NCBI GenBank assembly: GCA_937892255.1
Contig: CALAUL010000081.1
Location: 1-64,000 of the forward strand
Direction: 5' to 3'
Length of the DNA stretch: 64,000 nt
From: an uncultured Bacteroidales bacterium
GTDB lineage: Bacteria; Bacteroidota; Bacteroidia; Bacteroidales; Marinilabiliaceae
Under the pieces are notes generated by a model, which did no database searches, was not told the origin of the DNA, and worked only from the letters and a program-made list of their open reading frames with translations. Both the position numbers and the translations under genes were made by a program. Below are positions 34,257 to 42,930 of the stretch, piece after piece. The first letter of the stretch is position 1, and each line of letters opens with the position of its first letter.

Positions 34257-35372
34257 ATGGCAAAAGTTGCATTTATTACGGGTATTACAGGTCAGGACGG
34301 AGCGTATTTGGCTGAATATCTTTTGAAAAAGGGTTATATAGTGCATGGTTTGAAGCGTCGTACATCGCTTATCAACACAGATCGTATCGATCATATATAT
34401 CAGGACCCACATACGGAGAATCGTAATTTCTTCCTTCACTATGGAGATTTGACCGATTCGGGCAACCTCATTCGTATCATACAGGAGATACAGCCTGATG
34501 AGATATACAACCTTGCAGCGATGAGTCATGTAGCTGTATCTTTTGACTCACCTGAGTACACCGCCAATGCTGATGGCATAGGAACATTGCGTATCTTGGA
34601 AGCAATCAGATTGTTGGGACTTACAAAGAAGACACGTTTCTATCAGGCATCGACGAGTGAGCTCTATGGCTTGGTGCAGGAAGTTCCACAGTCGGAGAAG
34701 ACTCCATTTTATCCACGTTCGCCGTACGCTGTAGCTAAACTTTATGGCTATTGGATAACAGTCAATTATCGTGAGGCTTATGACATTTATGCTTGTAATG
34801 GTATTCTTTTCAATCATGAGTCACCGCTTAGAGGTGAGACGTTTGTGACACGTAAGATAACACGTGCTACGGCTCGTATAGCGTTGGGCTTGCAGGATAA
34901 GTTATATTTGGGTAACCTCTCAGCTAAGCGAGATTGGGGTCATGCGAAGGACTATGTACGTGCTATGCATCTTATTTTGCAGCAGGATAAAGCAGAGGAC
35001 TTTGTTATCGCAACAGGTATTACGACAGAGGTTCGTGACTTTGTGAAGATGGCCTTCAATCATGTAGGCATAGAGCTTGAATTTAGAGGAACGGGAGTAG
35101 ATGAGAAAGGCATTGTTGTAAAGTGCAACAATCCTGAGTATCAGATAGCAGAGGGTACTGTCGTTGTAGAGGTTGACCCTAAGTATTTCCGTCCAACGGA
35201 GGTAGACTTGCTCATTGGTAATCCGGAGAAGAGTAAGAAGAAACTTGGTTGGGAGCCAGAGTATGACCTTGCTGGATTGGTGAAGGATATGATGGATTCG
35301 GACATCAAGGTGATGAAGAAAGAGGTGTATCTCAAAGAGGGAGGTTATCAGACACTCAACTATTTCGAATAA
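34257..35372 (+). CDS. gmd: GDP-mannose 4,6-dehydratase
   Basis: Short-chain dehydrogenase/reductase (371 aa) that converts GDP-mannose to GDP-4-keto-6-deoxymannose. The nucleotide motif GITGQDGAYL is at residues 8-17, the Ser/Thr of the triad in STSELYG, and YAVAK supplies the catalytic Tyr and Lys (about residues 160-164). Together with the next gene it makes GDP-L-fucose for surface glycans and O-glycosylated proteins. Its stop overlaps the next start by one base. Confidence 0.97.
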   Translation: MAKVAFITGITGQDGAYLAEYLLKKGYIVHGLKRRTSLINTDRIDHIYQDPHTENRNFFLHYGDLTDSGNLIRIIQEIQPDEIYNLAAMSHVAVSFDSPEYTANADGIGTLRILEAIRLLGLTKKTRFYQASTSELYGLVQEVPQSEKTPFYPRSPYAVAKLYGYWITVNYREAYDIYACNGILFNHESPLRGETFVTRKITRATARIALGLQDKLYLGNLSAKRDWGHAKDYVRAMHLILQQDKAEDFVIATGITTEVRDFVKMAFNHVGIELEFRGTGVDEKGIVVKCNNPEYQIAEGTVVVEVDPKYFRPTEVDLLIGNPEKSKKKLGWEPEYDLAGLVKDMMDSDIKVMKKEVYLKEGGYQTLNYFE

Positions 35373-36457
35373 TGGAGAAGAGTAGTAAGATATATGTGGC
35401 AGGGCACCGCGGTTTGGTGGGCTCTGCCATTGTTCGTAACTTGGAGAATAAGGGCTATACGAACATCATAGGAAAGACGCATTCGGAGTTGGATTTGACT
35501 GATTCGCGTGCCGTAGATATGTTCTTTGAGGTAGAACGTCCGGAGTATGTCTTCCTTGCAGCCGCTAAGGTAGGTGGTATAATGGCAAATAATACATACC
35601 GCGCTGATTTTATCTTAATCAACTTGCAGATACAAAACAATGTCATAAGCGCAGCACATCGTTACGGTGTCAAGAAACTAATGTTCTTGGGTTCGTCGTG
35701 TATCTATCCGAAGATGGCAAAGCAACCGCTTGTTGAGGAGTGCCTTTTGACGGATGAATTGGAGTATACCAATGAGCCGTATGCGTTGGCAAAGATAGCC
35801 GGCATTCGTCTTTGTGAGTCGATGAACTTGCAATATGGCACAGATTACATAGCTGTCATGCCGACAAATCTATACGGTTATAACGACAACTACGATTTGG
35901 AGAAGAGTCATGTCTTGCCGGCCATGATACGCAAGATGCACCTTTGTCATGCTCTCGAGCAGGGTAGAATGGACGACATACGCAAGGATTTGAACAAACG
36001 ACCTGTTGAGGGTGTCGACGGCAATGCTTCGCAGGAGGAGATAATGCGTATATTGAACAAATACGGCGTTGTTGTTGAGGGTGATAAGGTAGCGCTTAAC
36101 CTTTGGGGTTCAGGAACGCCATTACGTGAATTTTTGCACTCTGACGACATGGCAGACGCTTGTGTCTTCTTGATGGAGAATGTCAGCTTTAAAGACATCG
36201 TGGGCAGTAGAGATATGAAGGAAATTCGTAATACGCACATCAACATAGGCAGTGGCACGGAGCTTACCATAGCGCAGTTGGCCAATATCGTTAAGGATGT
36301 TGTTGGCTTTGATGGTGAACTTCGTTGGGATGCGACGAAGCCAGATGGCACACCTCGTAAGTTGATGGACGTGAGTCGTCTTGCTAAATTGGGTTGGACG
36401 TATCGCATAAAACTTAGAGAAGGCATAGAGGGTGTATATGCCAACTATGTAGAGTAG
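35372..36457 (+). CDS. fcl: GDP-L-fucose synthase
   Basis: Epimerase/reductase (361 aa) that finishes GDP-L-fucose from the Gmd product using NADPH. Rossmann motif GHRGLVGSA at residues 12-20, GSSCIYPK with the catalytic Ser near 107-114, and YALAKIAG with Tyr/Lys near 142-149. Compared with the E. coli enzyme (321 aa) it has about 40 extra residues, mainly in the region around 215-245 (an insert containing DIRKDLNKRPVEGVDG), which is common in this phylum. Confidence 0.96.
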   Translation: MEKSSKIYVAGHRGLVGSAIVRNLENKGYTNIIGKTHSELDLTDSRAVDMFFEVERPEYVFLAAAKVGGIMANNTYRADFILINLQIQNNVISAAHRYGVKKLMFLGSSCIYPKMAKQPLVEECLLTDELEYTNEPYALAKIAGIRLCESMNLQYGTDYIAVMPTNLYGYNDNYDLEKSHVLPAMIRKMHLCHALEQGRMDDIRKDLNKRPVEGVDGNASQEEIMRILNKYGVVVEGDKVALNLWGSGTPLREFLHSDDMADACVFLMENVSFKDIVGSRDMKEIRNTHINIGSGTELTIAQLANIVKDVVGFDGELRWDATKPDGTPRKLMDVSRLAKLGWTYRIKLREGIEGVYANYVE

Positions 36458-36478
36458 ATATCAGCCGATAAAAGTATA

Positions 36479-36524
36479 GCCCCGTAACACTTGGTTTCAG
36501 ACATGATGTTACGGGGCGTTTTTA
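36479..36524 (+). terminator. terminator after gmd-fcl
   Basis: GCCCCGTAACA (36479-36489) and TGTTACGGGGC (36507-36517) form a perfect 11-bp stem with a 17-nt loop, then GTTTTTATT. Confidence 0.88.
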
Positions 36525-36555
36525 TTGCAAGACTTTGCGTTATGTGCGTACTCTC

Positions 36556-37071
36556 TTATCTAAGGCTATTGGTGATATACTCGACAAACTCATCTGGCTT
36601 GGTACAGCTGAATATATAACTTTTTCTATCTGTGCGTATTAGTATCATGTTGTCCTCTTCTGTGGCGTACATTGTGTATAAGCCTATCTTTTTGCTATAG
36701 AAAAAACCAAAATAGCCCAACATGCCACCGCTACCAAATATGCGAATAGACTTATTTAGGTCGCTCTTGGATAATCTGCGTACTTCTCTGATGTCGTGTA
36801 ATGGTATCTCTATGTTGCCGAATACCTTTTTGAGAGTCACTTGTTCTATGTCTGCATTAAGTTGTGTCGGCACAAATCCGATGGTGATGATTAGTGCCAA
36901 CGCAAGTAAGATTTGTAATGGAACTTTAAGCCATCTCTCGGACTCTTCAATAGGAACATATTCAAGGGCTATTATTGCCCCTATGATAAGAAGGGTGGTT
37001 AATATGCTGATGACCATTACCTGCTTGCTCCAACGAAACGGAACTGAAAAATTATTGTTGTATCGTGTCAT
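36556..37071 (-). CDS. PH-domain-like membrane protein
   Basis: Small membrane protein (171 aa) with two hydrophobic segments (about residues 17-36 and 48-68) followed by a beta-rich C-terminal half of bacterial PH-domain type (FGNIEIPLHDIREVRRL and later IRTDRKSYIFSCTKPDEFVEYI). Such proteins are widespread and functionally obscure. It ends close to the gmd-fcl terminator from the other side and is divergent from the GH3 gene. Confidence 0.75.
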   Translation of the reverse strand: MTRYNNNFSVPFRWSKQVMVISILTTLLIIGAIIALEYVPIEESERWLKVPLQILLALALIITIGFVPTQLNADIEQVTLKKVFGNIEIPLHDIREVRRLSKSDLNKSIRIFGSGGMLGYFGFFYSKKIGLYTMYATEEDNMILIRTDRKSYIFSCTKPDEFVEYITNSLR

Positions 37072-37147
37072 GATTTATGCTTTTGTGGAGATGTTACGTC
37101 TGTGAGATGCAAATGTTACGAAAAGGAAATAAGTGGAGTATAATGGC

Positions 37148-37213
37148 GTTTAAACGCAGTTTAAGCAGTGTTTAAATGCTGTTTAAACGGTGATAAATAT
37201 GCGTTTTGCAGGT
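37148..37213. repeat. 11-bp array with GTTTAAA anchor
   Basis: Units start at 37148, 37159, 37170 and 37181 and begin GTTTAAA, GTTTAAG, GTTTAAA and GTTTAAA, with the other four bases variable. The phase continues, more degenerate, at 37192 (GATAAAT) and 37203 (GTTTTGC); that last unit contains the -33 TTTG of the GH3 promoter. Same anchor as the array at 63903. Confidence 0.75.
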
Positions 37214-37235
37214 ATGAATAAAAGCACTATATTTG
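37205..37235 (+). promoter_or_regulatory. GH3 gene promoter
   Basis: TTTG (37205-37208) and TATATTTG (37228-37235), 19 bp apart. The ATG at 37267 follows after about 25 nt of leader. Confidence 0.8.
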
Positions 37236-37266
37236 CAGAATACAAACTATAAAACAATACAAATTA

Positions 37267-39567
37267 ATGAAACGATTATTACAAACGATGGCAGTTTCGG
37301 CAATGATTGTTGCTTGTTCTGCCGACAAGACGAGCGTGCCACCGGCTATACCTCAAGACCCGGAGATAGAGGCAAAGGTAGAGCAGACTTTGAGTAAGAT
37401 GACTCTCGATGAGAAGATAGGACAGATGCTACAGCTCAATCTCGATTGTTTTGGCAAGCCGGGAACATTCGCCGAAGGTTTCGAACTCGATGAGGGTAAA
37501 CTCGATACTTTGATTGGTATCTACAAGGTGGGATCGGTTCTCAATGCCCCACAGAGCAATGCTCTCAAGAAAGAACATTGGACAAAGATTATCAGTAAGA
37601 TACAAGATAAGTCAATGGAAGTGATGGGTATCCCATGTGTCTATGGCGTAGACCAAAACCACGGTACTACCTATACTCAAGAGGGTACGTTCTTTCCACA
37701 GAATATCAATATGGGAGCCTCTTTCAACCGTGAACTTGTCAGACAAGCTGGTGCTATAACAGGCTATGAGACACGTGCTTGCAACATAACATGGACATTC
37801 TGTCCGACGATAGACCTTACACGCGTGCAGAGCTGGCCTCGCGTATGGGAGAACTTTGGCGAAGATAGCTATCTCAACGGTCAAATGGGAATAGCTGCCA
37901 CATTAGGTTTTCAGGGTGATAACGCCAATAAGGTAGGACAAGAGAACATCGCCGCTTGTTTGAAGCACTACATGGGTTATGGTGCCGCTACATCAGGCAA
38001 AGACCGTACTCCGGCACAGATAAGTGTATCAGACCTGAAAGACAAGCACTTCACTCCGTACAAAGCAGCTTGCGAAGCAGGTGCATTGTCGGTGATGGTC
38101 AATTCGGGCTCTATCAACGGTATGCCATGTCATGCCAACTACGAGATTCTCACCGAATGGCTTAAAGAGGGCTTGAACTGGGACGGTGTCGTTGTTACGG
38201 ACTGGTCGGATATCAACTATTTGTTCCAACGTGAAATGGTAGCCAAGGACAAAAAAGAGGCTATCAAAATGGCTATCAATGCAGGTATCGATATGTCGAT
38301 GGACCCATATAGCGTCGACTTCTGCGTGCTTTTGAAAGAACTTGTCAACGAGGGCGAGGTGCCAATGAGTCGTATCGATGATGCAGTACGTCGCATATTG
38401 CGCATGAAGTATCGTTTAGGATTATTCGACACACCAAATACCAAGCCGGAAGACTATCCGAAGTTCGCTTGTGAAGAGTTCGCTCAGACAGCGTTGAAAG
38501 CTGCCGAAGAGTCAATGGTATTGCTGAAAAACGAAAACTCAACACTGCCTCTCAAGAAGGGCGCAACGATACTTGTCACAGGACCTAATGCCAACTCTAT
38601 GCGTTCGCTCAATGGCGGTTGGTCGTACTCATGGCAAGGCCATTATGCGCTGAAATACGCCAATCAGTACAACACCATTCTTGAGTCTATGACAGCTAAG
38701 TTCGGTGAAACAAACGTGCTCTACGAACCGGGTGTTGTCTACAATGAGGAGAACTGGATAGAGGATAATGCAGTGGGTGTTGACAAGGCTGTGGCAAAAG
38801 CTCGTCAGGCAGATGTCATAGTGGCATGTATTGGAGAAAATTCATATTGCGAGACACCGGGAAATATCAACGACCTGACTCTATCACGCAACCAACTCGA
38901 CCTCGTAGCAGCCCTTGCAAAGACAGGCAAACCTATCGTGTTGGTTCTTAATATAGGTCGTCCGCGTATCATCAGAGAGATTGTTCCTTTGGCTTCGTCG
39001 ATAGTGAATATCCTCTTGCCAAGCAACTACGGTGGCGATGCATTGGCTAATCTCCTCGCCGGAGAAGCAAATTTCAGTGGCAGACTGCCATACAGCTATC
39101 CTATCGAGCCTAATGCACTCACTACATACGACTTCAAGATGAGCGAACAAGTAGCTACTATGGCAGGCGATTACAACTACGACGCTAATGTCTACATGCA
39201 GTGGCCTTTTGGCTACGGATTGAGTTACACAACATTCGAATACTCTAACCTCAAGTGCGACAAGACCGTCTTTGGTGCTGACGATATATTGACCTTCACC
39301 GTAGACGTTAAGAATACGGGTGACAAGAAGGGCAAAGAGGCTGTGCTGTTGTATAGTCGCGACATTGTGGCTTCGGTGGTACCTGACAATCGTCGTTTGA
39401 GGGCTTTTGAGAAAATAGAGCTCGAGCCGGGCGAGACAAAGAGTGTGACACTGACATTGAAAGCGAAAGACTTGTCGTTTGTCGACTATAAAGGCAACTG
39501 GAAACTCGAAGACGGCGACTTCCGCATAATGGTGGCAAACCAAAGCATTGTCGTCACAAAGCAATAG
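37267..39567 (+). CDS. GH3 beta-glycosidase, lipoprotein (BglX-like)
   Basis: Family 3 glycoside hydrolase (766 aa), most likely a beta-glucosidase or related exo-enzyme. Lipobox ending at C17. The N-terminal TIM-like domain includes GVDQNHGTTYTQEGTFFPQNIN, KHYMGYG and the nucleophile D312 in VVVTDWSD. The C-terminal alpha/beta sandwich (LLKNENSTLPLKKG) and the fibronectin-like domain (from about residue 650) complete the BglX layout. Its promoter carries an 11-bp array. No transporter genes adjoin it, so its glycan is unknown. Confidence 0.94.
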   Translation: MKRLLQTMAVSAMIVACSADKTSVPPAIPQDPEIEAKVEQTLSKMTLDEKIGQMLQLNLDCFGKPGTFAEGFELDEGKLDTLIGIYKVGSVLNAPQSNALKKEHWTKIISKIQDKSMEVMGIPCVYGVDQNHGTTYTQEGTFFPQNINMGASFNRELVRQAGAITGYETRACNITWTFCPTIDLTRVQSWPRVWENFGEDSYLNGQMGIAATLGFQGDNANKVGQENIAACLKHYMGYGAATSGKDRTPAQISVSDLKDKHFTPYKAACEAGALSVMVNSGSINGMPCHANYEILTEWLKEGLNWDGVVVTDWSDINYLFQREMVAKDKKEAIKMAINAGIDMSMDPYSVDFCVLLKELVNEGEVPMSRIDDAVRRILRMKYRLGLFDTPNTKPEDYPKFACEEFAQTALKAAEESMVLLKNENSTLPLKKGATILVTGPNANSMRSLNGGWSYSWQGHYALKYANQYNTILESMTAKFGETNVLYEPGVVYNEENWIEDNAVGVDKAVAKARQADVIVACIGENSYCETPGNINDLTLSRNQLDLVAALAKTGKPIVLVLNIGRPRIIREIVPLASSIVNILLPSNYGGDALANLLAGEANFSGRLPYSYPIEPNALTTYDFKMSEQVATMAGDYNYDANVYMQWPFGYGLSYTTFEYSNLKCDKTVFGADDILTFTVDVKNTGDKKGKEAVLLYSRDIVASVVPDNRRLRAFEKIELEPGETKSVTLTLKAKDLSFVDYKGNWKLEDGDFRIMVANQSIVVTKQ

Positions 39568-39597
39568 AAGTGTAGAGCATAATTAGCTCCATATCGC

Positions 39598-39634
39598 AAG
39601 CCTCGAATGCCATTAGGGTGTTCGGGGCTTTTCT
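39598..39634 (+). terminator. terminator after the GH3 gene
   Basis: AAGCCTCGAA (39598-39607) pairs with TTCGGGGCTT (39621-39630) with one G-U pair, loop of 13 nt, then TTCT. Confidence 0.7.
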
Positions 39635-39704
39635 CGTTTGTGGACATTCTCATTTATTCTCGAAATAAATTCATGTAGCGTCTTAGAGTAGTGCGATAAT
39701 TCCT

Positions 39705-39712
39705 TATCTTTG
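39705..39712 (+). promoter_or_regulatory. -7 box of the tandem ABC gene
   Basis: TATCTTTG, full match, about 65 nt before the ATG. The -33 position (TCTT) is poor, but the sequence upstream is similar to the gmd promoter region with identical spacing. Confidence 0.55.
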
Positions 39713-39777
39713 TCACTTTAAAGCATTATCGTATCTCTTCCTAAGAGAGATATTGTAGCAAAAAGACAGATAATAAG

Positions 39778-41220
39778 ATGCCAGAAATAAAGATACAAAA
39801 TGCTGTAGCACATAGTGCCGATGTGCGCTTTGCTCAGCCTGTCAATTTGACCCTCTCGGAGGGAGAAAACCTTACTATAATAGGTCCTAACGGTGCCGGT
39901 AAGTCGTTGCTCATCGACCTTATGATGGGCAAGATACGTTGTAAGAGTGGTTCGGCTCGCATAGAACACGATGGTCAGGAGTTGCGTTTCTTTGACCTCA
40001 AGTATATCTCATTCCGCGATATATACCGCATGGCAGGTTCTGACGGAGGGTATTATCAGCAGAAGTGGAACGCCACAGAGAACGAAGAGTCTCCTTTCGT
40101 TGCCGACTTGCTCGGACGGACCAAGATAGAGAAAGCGCGTGATATAATAGCCGACTTGCGAATGGAGAGTGTCGTGGAGAAACGCCTGATAAACCTCTCG
40201 AGTGGTGAGTTGCGCAAGATGCAGATTCTCCGTGCATTGATGGCTTATCCTAAGTTGCTCATCATCGACAACCCCTTCATAGGTCTCGACGCCGAGAGTC
40301 GTGCAACGGTAAATGCTCTTCTGAAGAAGATACACGAGACTGACAAGACACAGATAATACTCGTCATAACCAATACCAAGGATATGCCCGAATGGATAGA
40401 AAAAGTGTTGCCCGTTGTCGATATGTCTGTAATGCCAACTATGACACGTGAGACATTCCTCAGCGACAGTGCTTTGCGTAGTATAATGTTTCCCAATACT
40501 GACAATGAAGAGATTGTACTTCCCCGACAAGAGATGTCTGACTGTTCCGACTACCTCAATGCAGTCATCTTCAATAGCGTCAATGTGCGTTATTACACCA
40601 AGCAGATACTACGTGACGTCTCGTGGGTGGTACGTCGCAACGACAAATGGGCATTGCTCGGCAAGAACGGTTGTGGCAAATCGACACTCCTAAGCCTAAT
40701 CTGTGGCGACAATCCGCAAGGTTATGCCAACGACATTACGCTCTTCGACCGCAAACGCGGAACAGGCGAGAGTATATGGGATATTAAGAGCCATATCGGC
40801 TACCTCTCGCCCGATATGCATACATATTACAGGGAGAATATATCGTGCGAAGATGTTGTCTCTTCGGGATTCTTCGACCAGATTGGTCTCTACCGCAAGC
40901 CTAATGACCTGCAACGTGCCATGGCGCGTCGTTGGCTCAAAACATTTCATGCCGAGCATATTGCCGACAAGCCTTTCCTCTCATCGTCGTTTGGTGAACA
41001 GCGTTTGGCTCTCTTGGTAAGAGCTTTTGTCAAAAGTCCGTCGTTGCTTATCCTCGATGAGCCTCTCCACGGCCTCGACGAGTCGAAGAAACGTATTGCC
41101 AAAAGGGTAGTAGAGCAGTATTGTCGTGAGAAGAACGCCACCCTTATTTACGTGACGCACTACGAAGAGGAGATTCCCGAATGCGTGACAGAACGCAAGA
41201 CGTTGGTGAAACCCGAATAG
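39778..41220 (+). CDS. tandem ABC ATPase (ModF-like)
   Basis: Cytoplasmic protein (480 aa) with two ABC domains and no membrane segment, in the ModF/PhrA-like group. Domain 1 has Walker A GPNGAGKS (about residues 39-46) and LSSGELRKMQILRAL; domain 2 has GKNGCGKST (about 299-307) and SFGEQRLALLVRA, each followed by an Asp-rich Walker B. In domain 1 the residue after Asp is Asn (LLIIDNPFIGLD) instead of the catalytic Glu, so that site may be inactive. Role unknown; no molybdate genes nearby. Confidence 0.85.
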   Translation: MPEIKIQNAVAHSADVRFAQPVNLTLSEGENLTIIGPNGAGKSLLIDLMMGKIRCKSGSARIEHDGQELRFFDLKYISFRDIYRMAGSDGGYYQQKWNATENEESPFVADLLGRTKIEKARDIIADLRMESVVEKRLINLSSGELRKMQILRALMAYPKLLIIDNPFIGLDAESRATVNALLKKIHETDKTQIILVITNTKDMPEWIEKVLPVVDMSVMPTMTRETFLSDSALRSIMFPNTDNEEIVLPRQEMSDCSDYLNAVIFNSVNVRYYTKQILRDVSWVVRRNDKWALLGKNGCGKSTLLSLICGDNPQGYANDITLFDRKRGTGESIWDIKSHIGYLSPDMHTYYRENISCEDVVSSGFFDQIGLYRKPNDLQRAMARRWLKTFHAEHIADKPFLSSSFGEQRLALLVRAFVKSPSLLILDEPLHGLDESKKRIAKRVVEQYCREKNATLIYVTHYEEEIPECVTERKTLVKPE

Positions 41221-41241
41221 TAATCTTTAAACATCATAACC

Positions 41242-41976
41242 ATGAATACTATAGCCATCATAAATATCATTTTCGTCAATGCTATTATCATCTTTGGCGT
41301 CAGTTACTATTGGAGTAAGTGGACATTCAAACTCTTCAAGCCATACAAATGGCAAGAGAAGGTAAACCTAAAGCTCCTTCACAAGGGCATTGAGGAGGTC
41401 GAACGTCGCGATAAAGACAAGGTGCGCACGTATACATTTTGGTATCTGCTGGAATATCTTGACGAGTCGCAGATTGAAGGCTCTCTGATATGTGCCGGCA
41501 TTGAGAACACTACCATACCTCTGCTCATGCGTCTGCAAAACAACGAGCGCGACATGGTCATCGTCGACCCGTTCGAAAACAAAAACGAGATAGTAGAGCA
41601 CGAGAATTGCAACGGAGAGATAACCAAGGAGAAGAAGCAGATAGATTTTGTGAAGTTCGACGACCTCTCGAAGCGCGAAGAGTTTGCTATGAATACTTCT
41701 ATCATTAGCGGACGTATATGCGACGAGATAGTGAAGGTAGATAAGCCGATGGCTTTTGTGGAGATTGACAGTGTGTCGTTCGACGATGTGTACACCTCGC
41801 TTGTACATGTCTATGCACATCTTGCTAAAGGTGGCGTCATAGTGGTGCATGACTATAACCATATTTGGACGGAGGTCAAAGCTGCTGTCGATAAGTTTCA
41901 GATGTCGGTGCCGGAGAGTTTCATTCCTATTGCCGACTCGTACGGCAGTGTCGTAATGGTTAAAAACAGACTATAA
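41242..41976 (+). CDS. membrane-tethered TylF-like protein
   Basis: A 244-aa protein with an N-terminal hydrophobic anchor (residues 5-24) and a C-terminal part resembling the TylF/MycF macrocin O-methyltransferase group: VDPF near residue 107, VEIDS near 172, and GGVIVVHDYNHIW at about 203-215 followed by AVDKF. The usual N-terminal SAM-binding glycine motif (G-V-x-x-G) is only partly kept as SLICAGIEN. It may be a degenerate or divergent methyltransferase. It lies 21 bp after the ABC gene and 3 bp before the UPF0104 gene. Confidence 0.6.
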   Translation: MNTIAIINIIFVNAIIIFGVSYYWSKWTFKLFKPYKWQEKVNLKLLHKGIEEVERRDKDKVRTYTFWYLLEYLDESQIEGSLICAGIENTTIPLLMRLQNNERDMVIVDPFENKNEIVEHENCNGEITKEKKQIDFVKFDDLSKREEFAMNTSIISGRICDEIVKVDKPMAFVEIDSVSFDDVYTSLVHVYAHLAKGGVIVVHDYNHIWTEVKAAVDKFQMSVPESFIPIADSYGSVVMVKNRL

Positions 41977-41979
41977 ATC

Positions 41980-42930
41980 ATGTCGGAGCGTTGGAGAAGA
42001 CTTTTGCCGAGTCGTAAGACATTGTCGGTGATACTTACTGTCGTGTCGGTGCTACTCACTCTCTATTGCACGGTGGAACTCATCGAACGTCTGACAACGG
42101 CAAAGGCTGATGTTTACGCTTCGCTCGCAGAGGTGTTGTCTTTGAGGTGGCTTCTCTTGATGGAGATATTGTTGTTCGTGGTCAATATCTCGTTGGAAGC
42201 TCTCAAATGGTGGTTGGTCAACGGACGCAACTATGAGCGGTATTCGTGGTGGAGAGTATATGTCACAGTGCTTGTTGCTATTGCTTTTGGCGGGGTGACG
42301 CCGGGAAGGTTGGGCGAACATGTTGCACGTATGCAAGATGGTGCGGGTAAGTCAGACGCTCTGGTTGGTTCGTTGGTGTCGAGCATAGTGCAGACGATGG
42401 TTATCGTTGTCTTTGCTTTGGTGGGTTCGTATTTGTATATTGGAGGTTGCATATCCGACATATCAGATGATAGAACGTTTTTCATAGTAACTATTATTGT
42501 CGTGCTGATCCTGTTGGTTGTAGTCTCTTTTCTTTTTAGATATGCCTTGCTCCGATGGCGCAACAATGAGTACACGCAACGTTTTACCATACGTCGACTT
42601 GGGACGATATTCGCAGTCAACGCTTTGCGATATGTCGTTTTCGCTACACAACTTGTGTTGCTCTTGGTCTACGATGATATGTCGTTGTTTGTCGATGTCT
42701 TCATCGTTGCAACTATCTATTATCTTTGCATCACTCTTTTGCCAACTATCAACATTGTAGATATTGGCGTAAAGAACGAAATGGCAGTCATTGCTTTTGG
42801 CTCTCTTTTAACCGAGCCGAGTATATTTACAGCCGTGTTTGTCGTTTGGTTGTTGAATACCTGTCTGCCGTCGTTGCTCGGTCTGATGGTCAACATCGGT
42901 CTGATGGTCAGACGAATAGTCGTGAGGTGA
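41980..42930 (+). CDS. UPF0104/LPG-synthase-TM family membrane protein
   Basis: Integral membrane protein (316 aa) with about eight hydrophobic helices, like YbhN and the membrane part of lysylphosphatidylglycerol synthase (flippase domain). The conserved segment AFGGVTPGRLGEHVARM at about residues 105-121 is the family hallmark. The soluble aminoacyl-transfer domain is absent, so any role would be lipid flipping or export. It starts 3 bp after the TylF-like gene. Its last 23 bases overlap the convergent hemW gene. Confidence 0.85.
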   Translation: MSERWRRLLPSRKTLSVILTVVSVLLTLYCTVELIERLTTAKADVYASLAEVLSLRWLLLMEILLFVVNISLEALKWWLVNGRNYERYSWWRVYVTVLVAIAFGGVTPGRLGEHVARMQDGAGKSDALVGSLVSSIVQTMVIVVFALVGSYLYIGGCISDISDDRTFFIVTIIVVLILLVVVSFLFRYALLRWRNNEYTQRFTIRRLGTIFAVNALRYVVFATQLVLLLVYDDMSLFVDVFIVATIYYLCITLLPTINIVDIGVKNEMAVIAFGSLLTEPSIFTAVFVVWLLNTCLPSLLGLMVNIGLMVRRIVVR

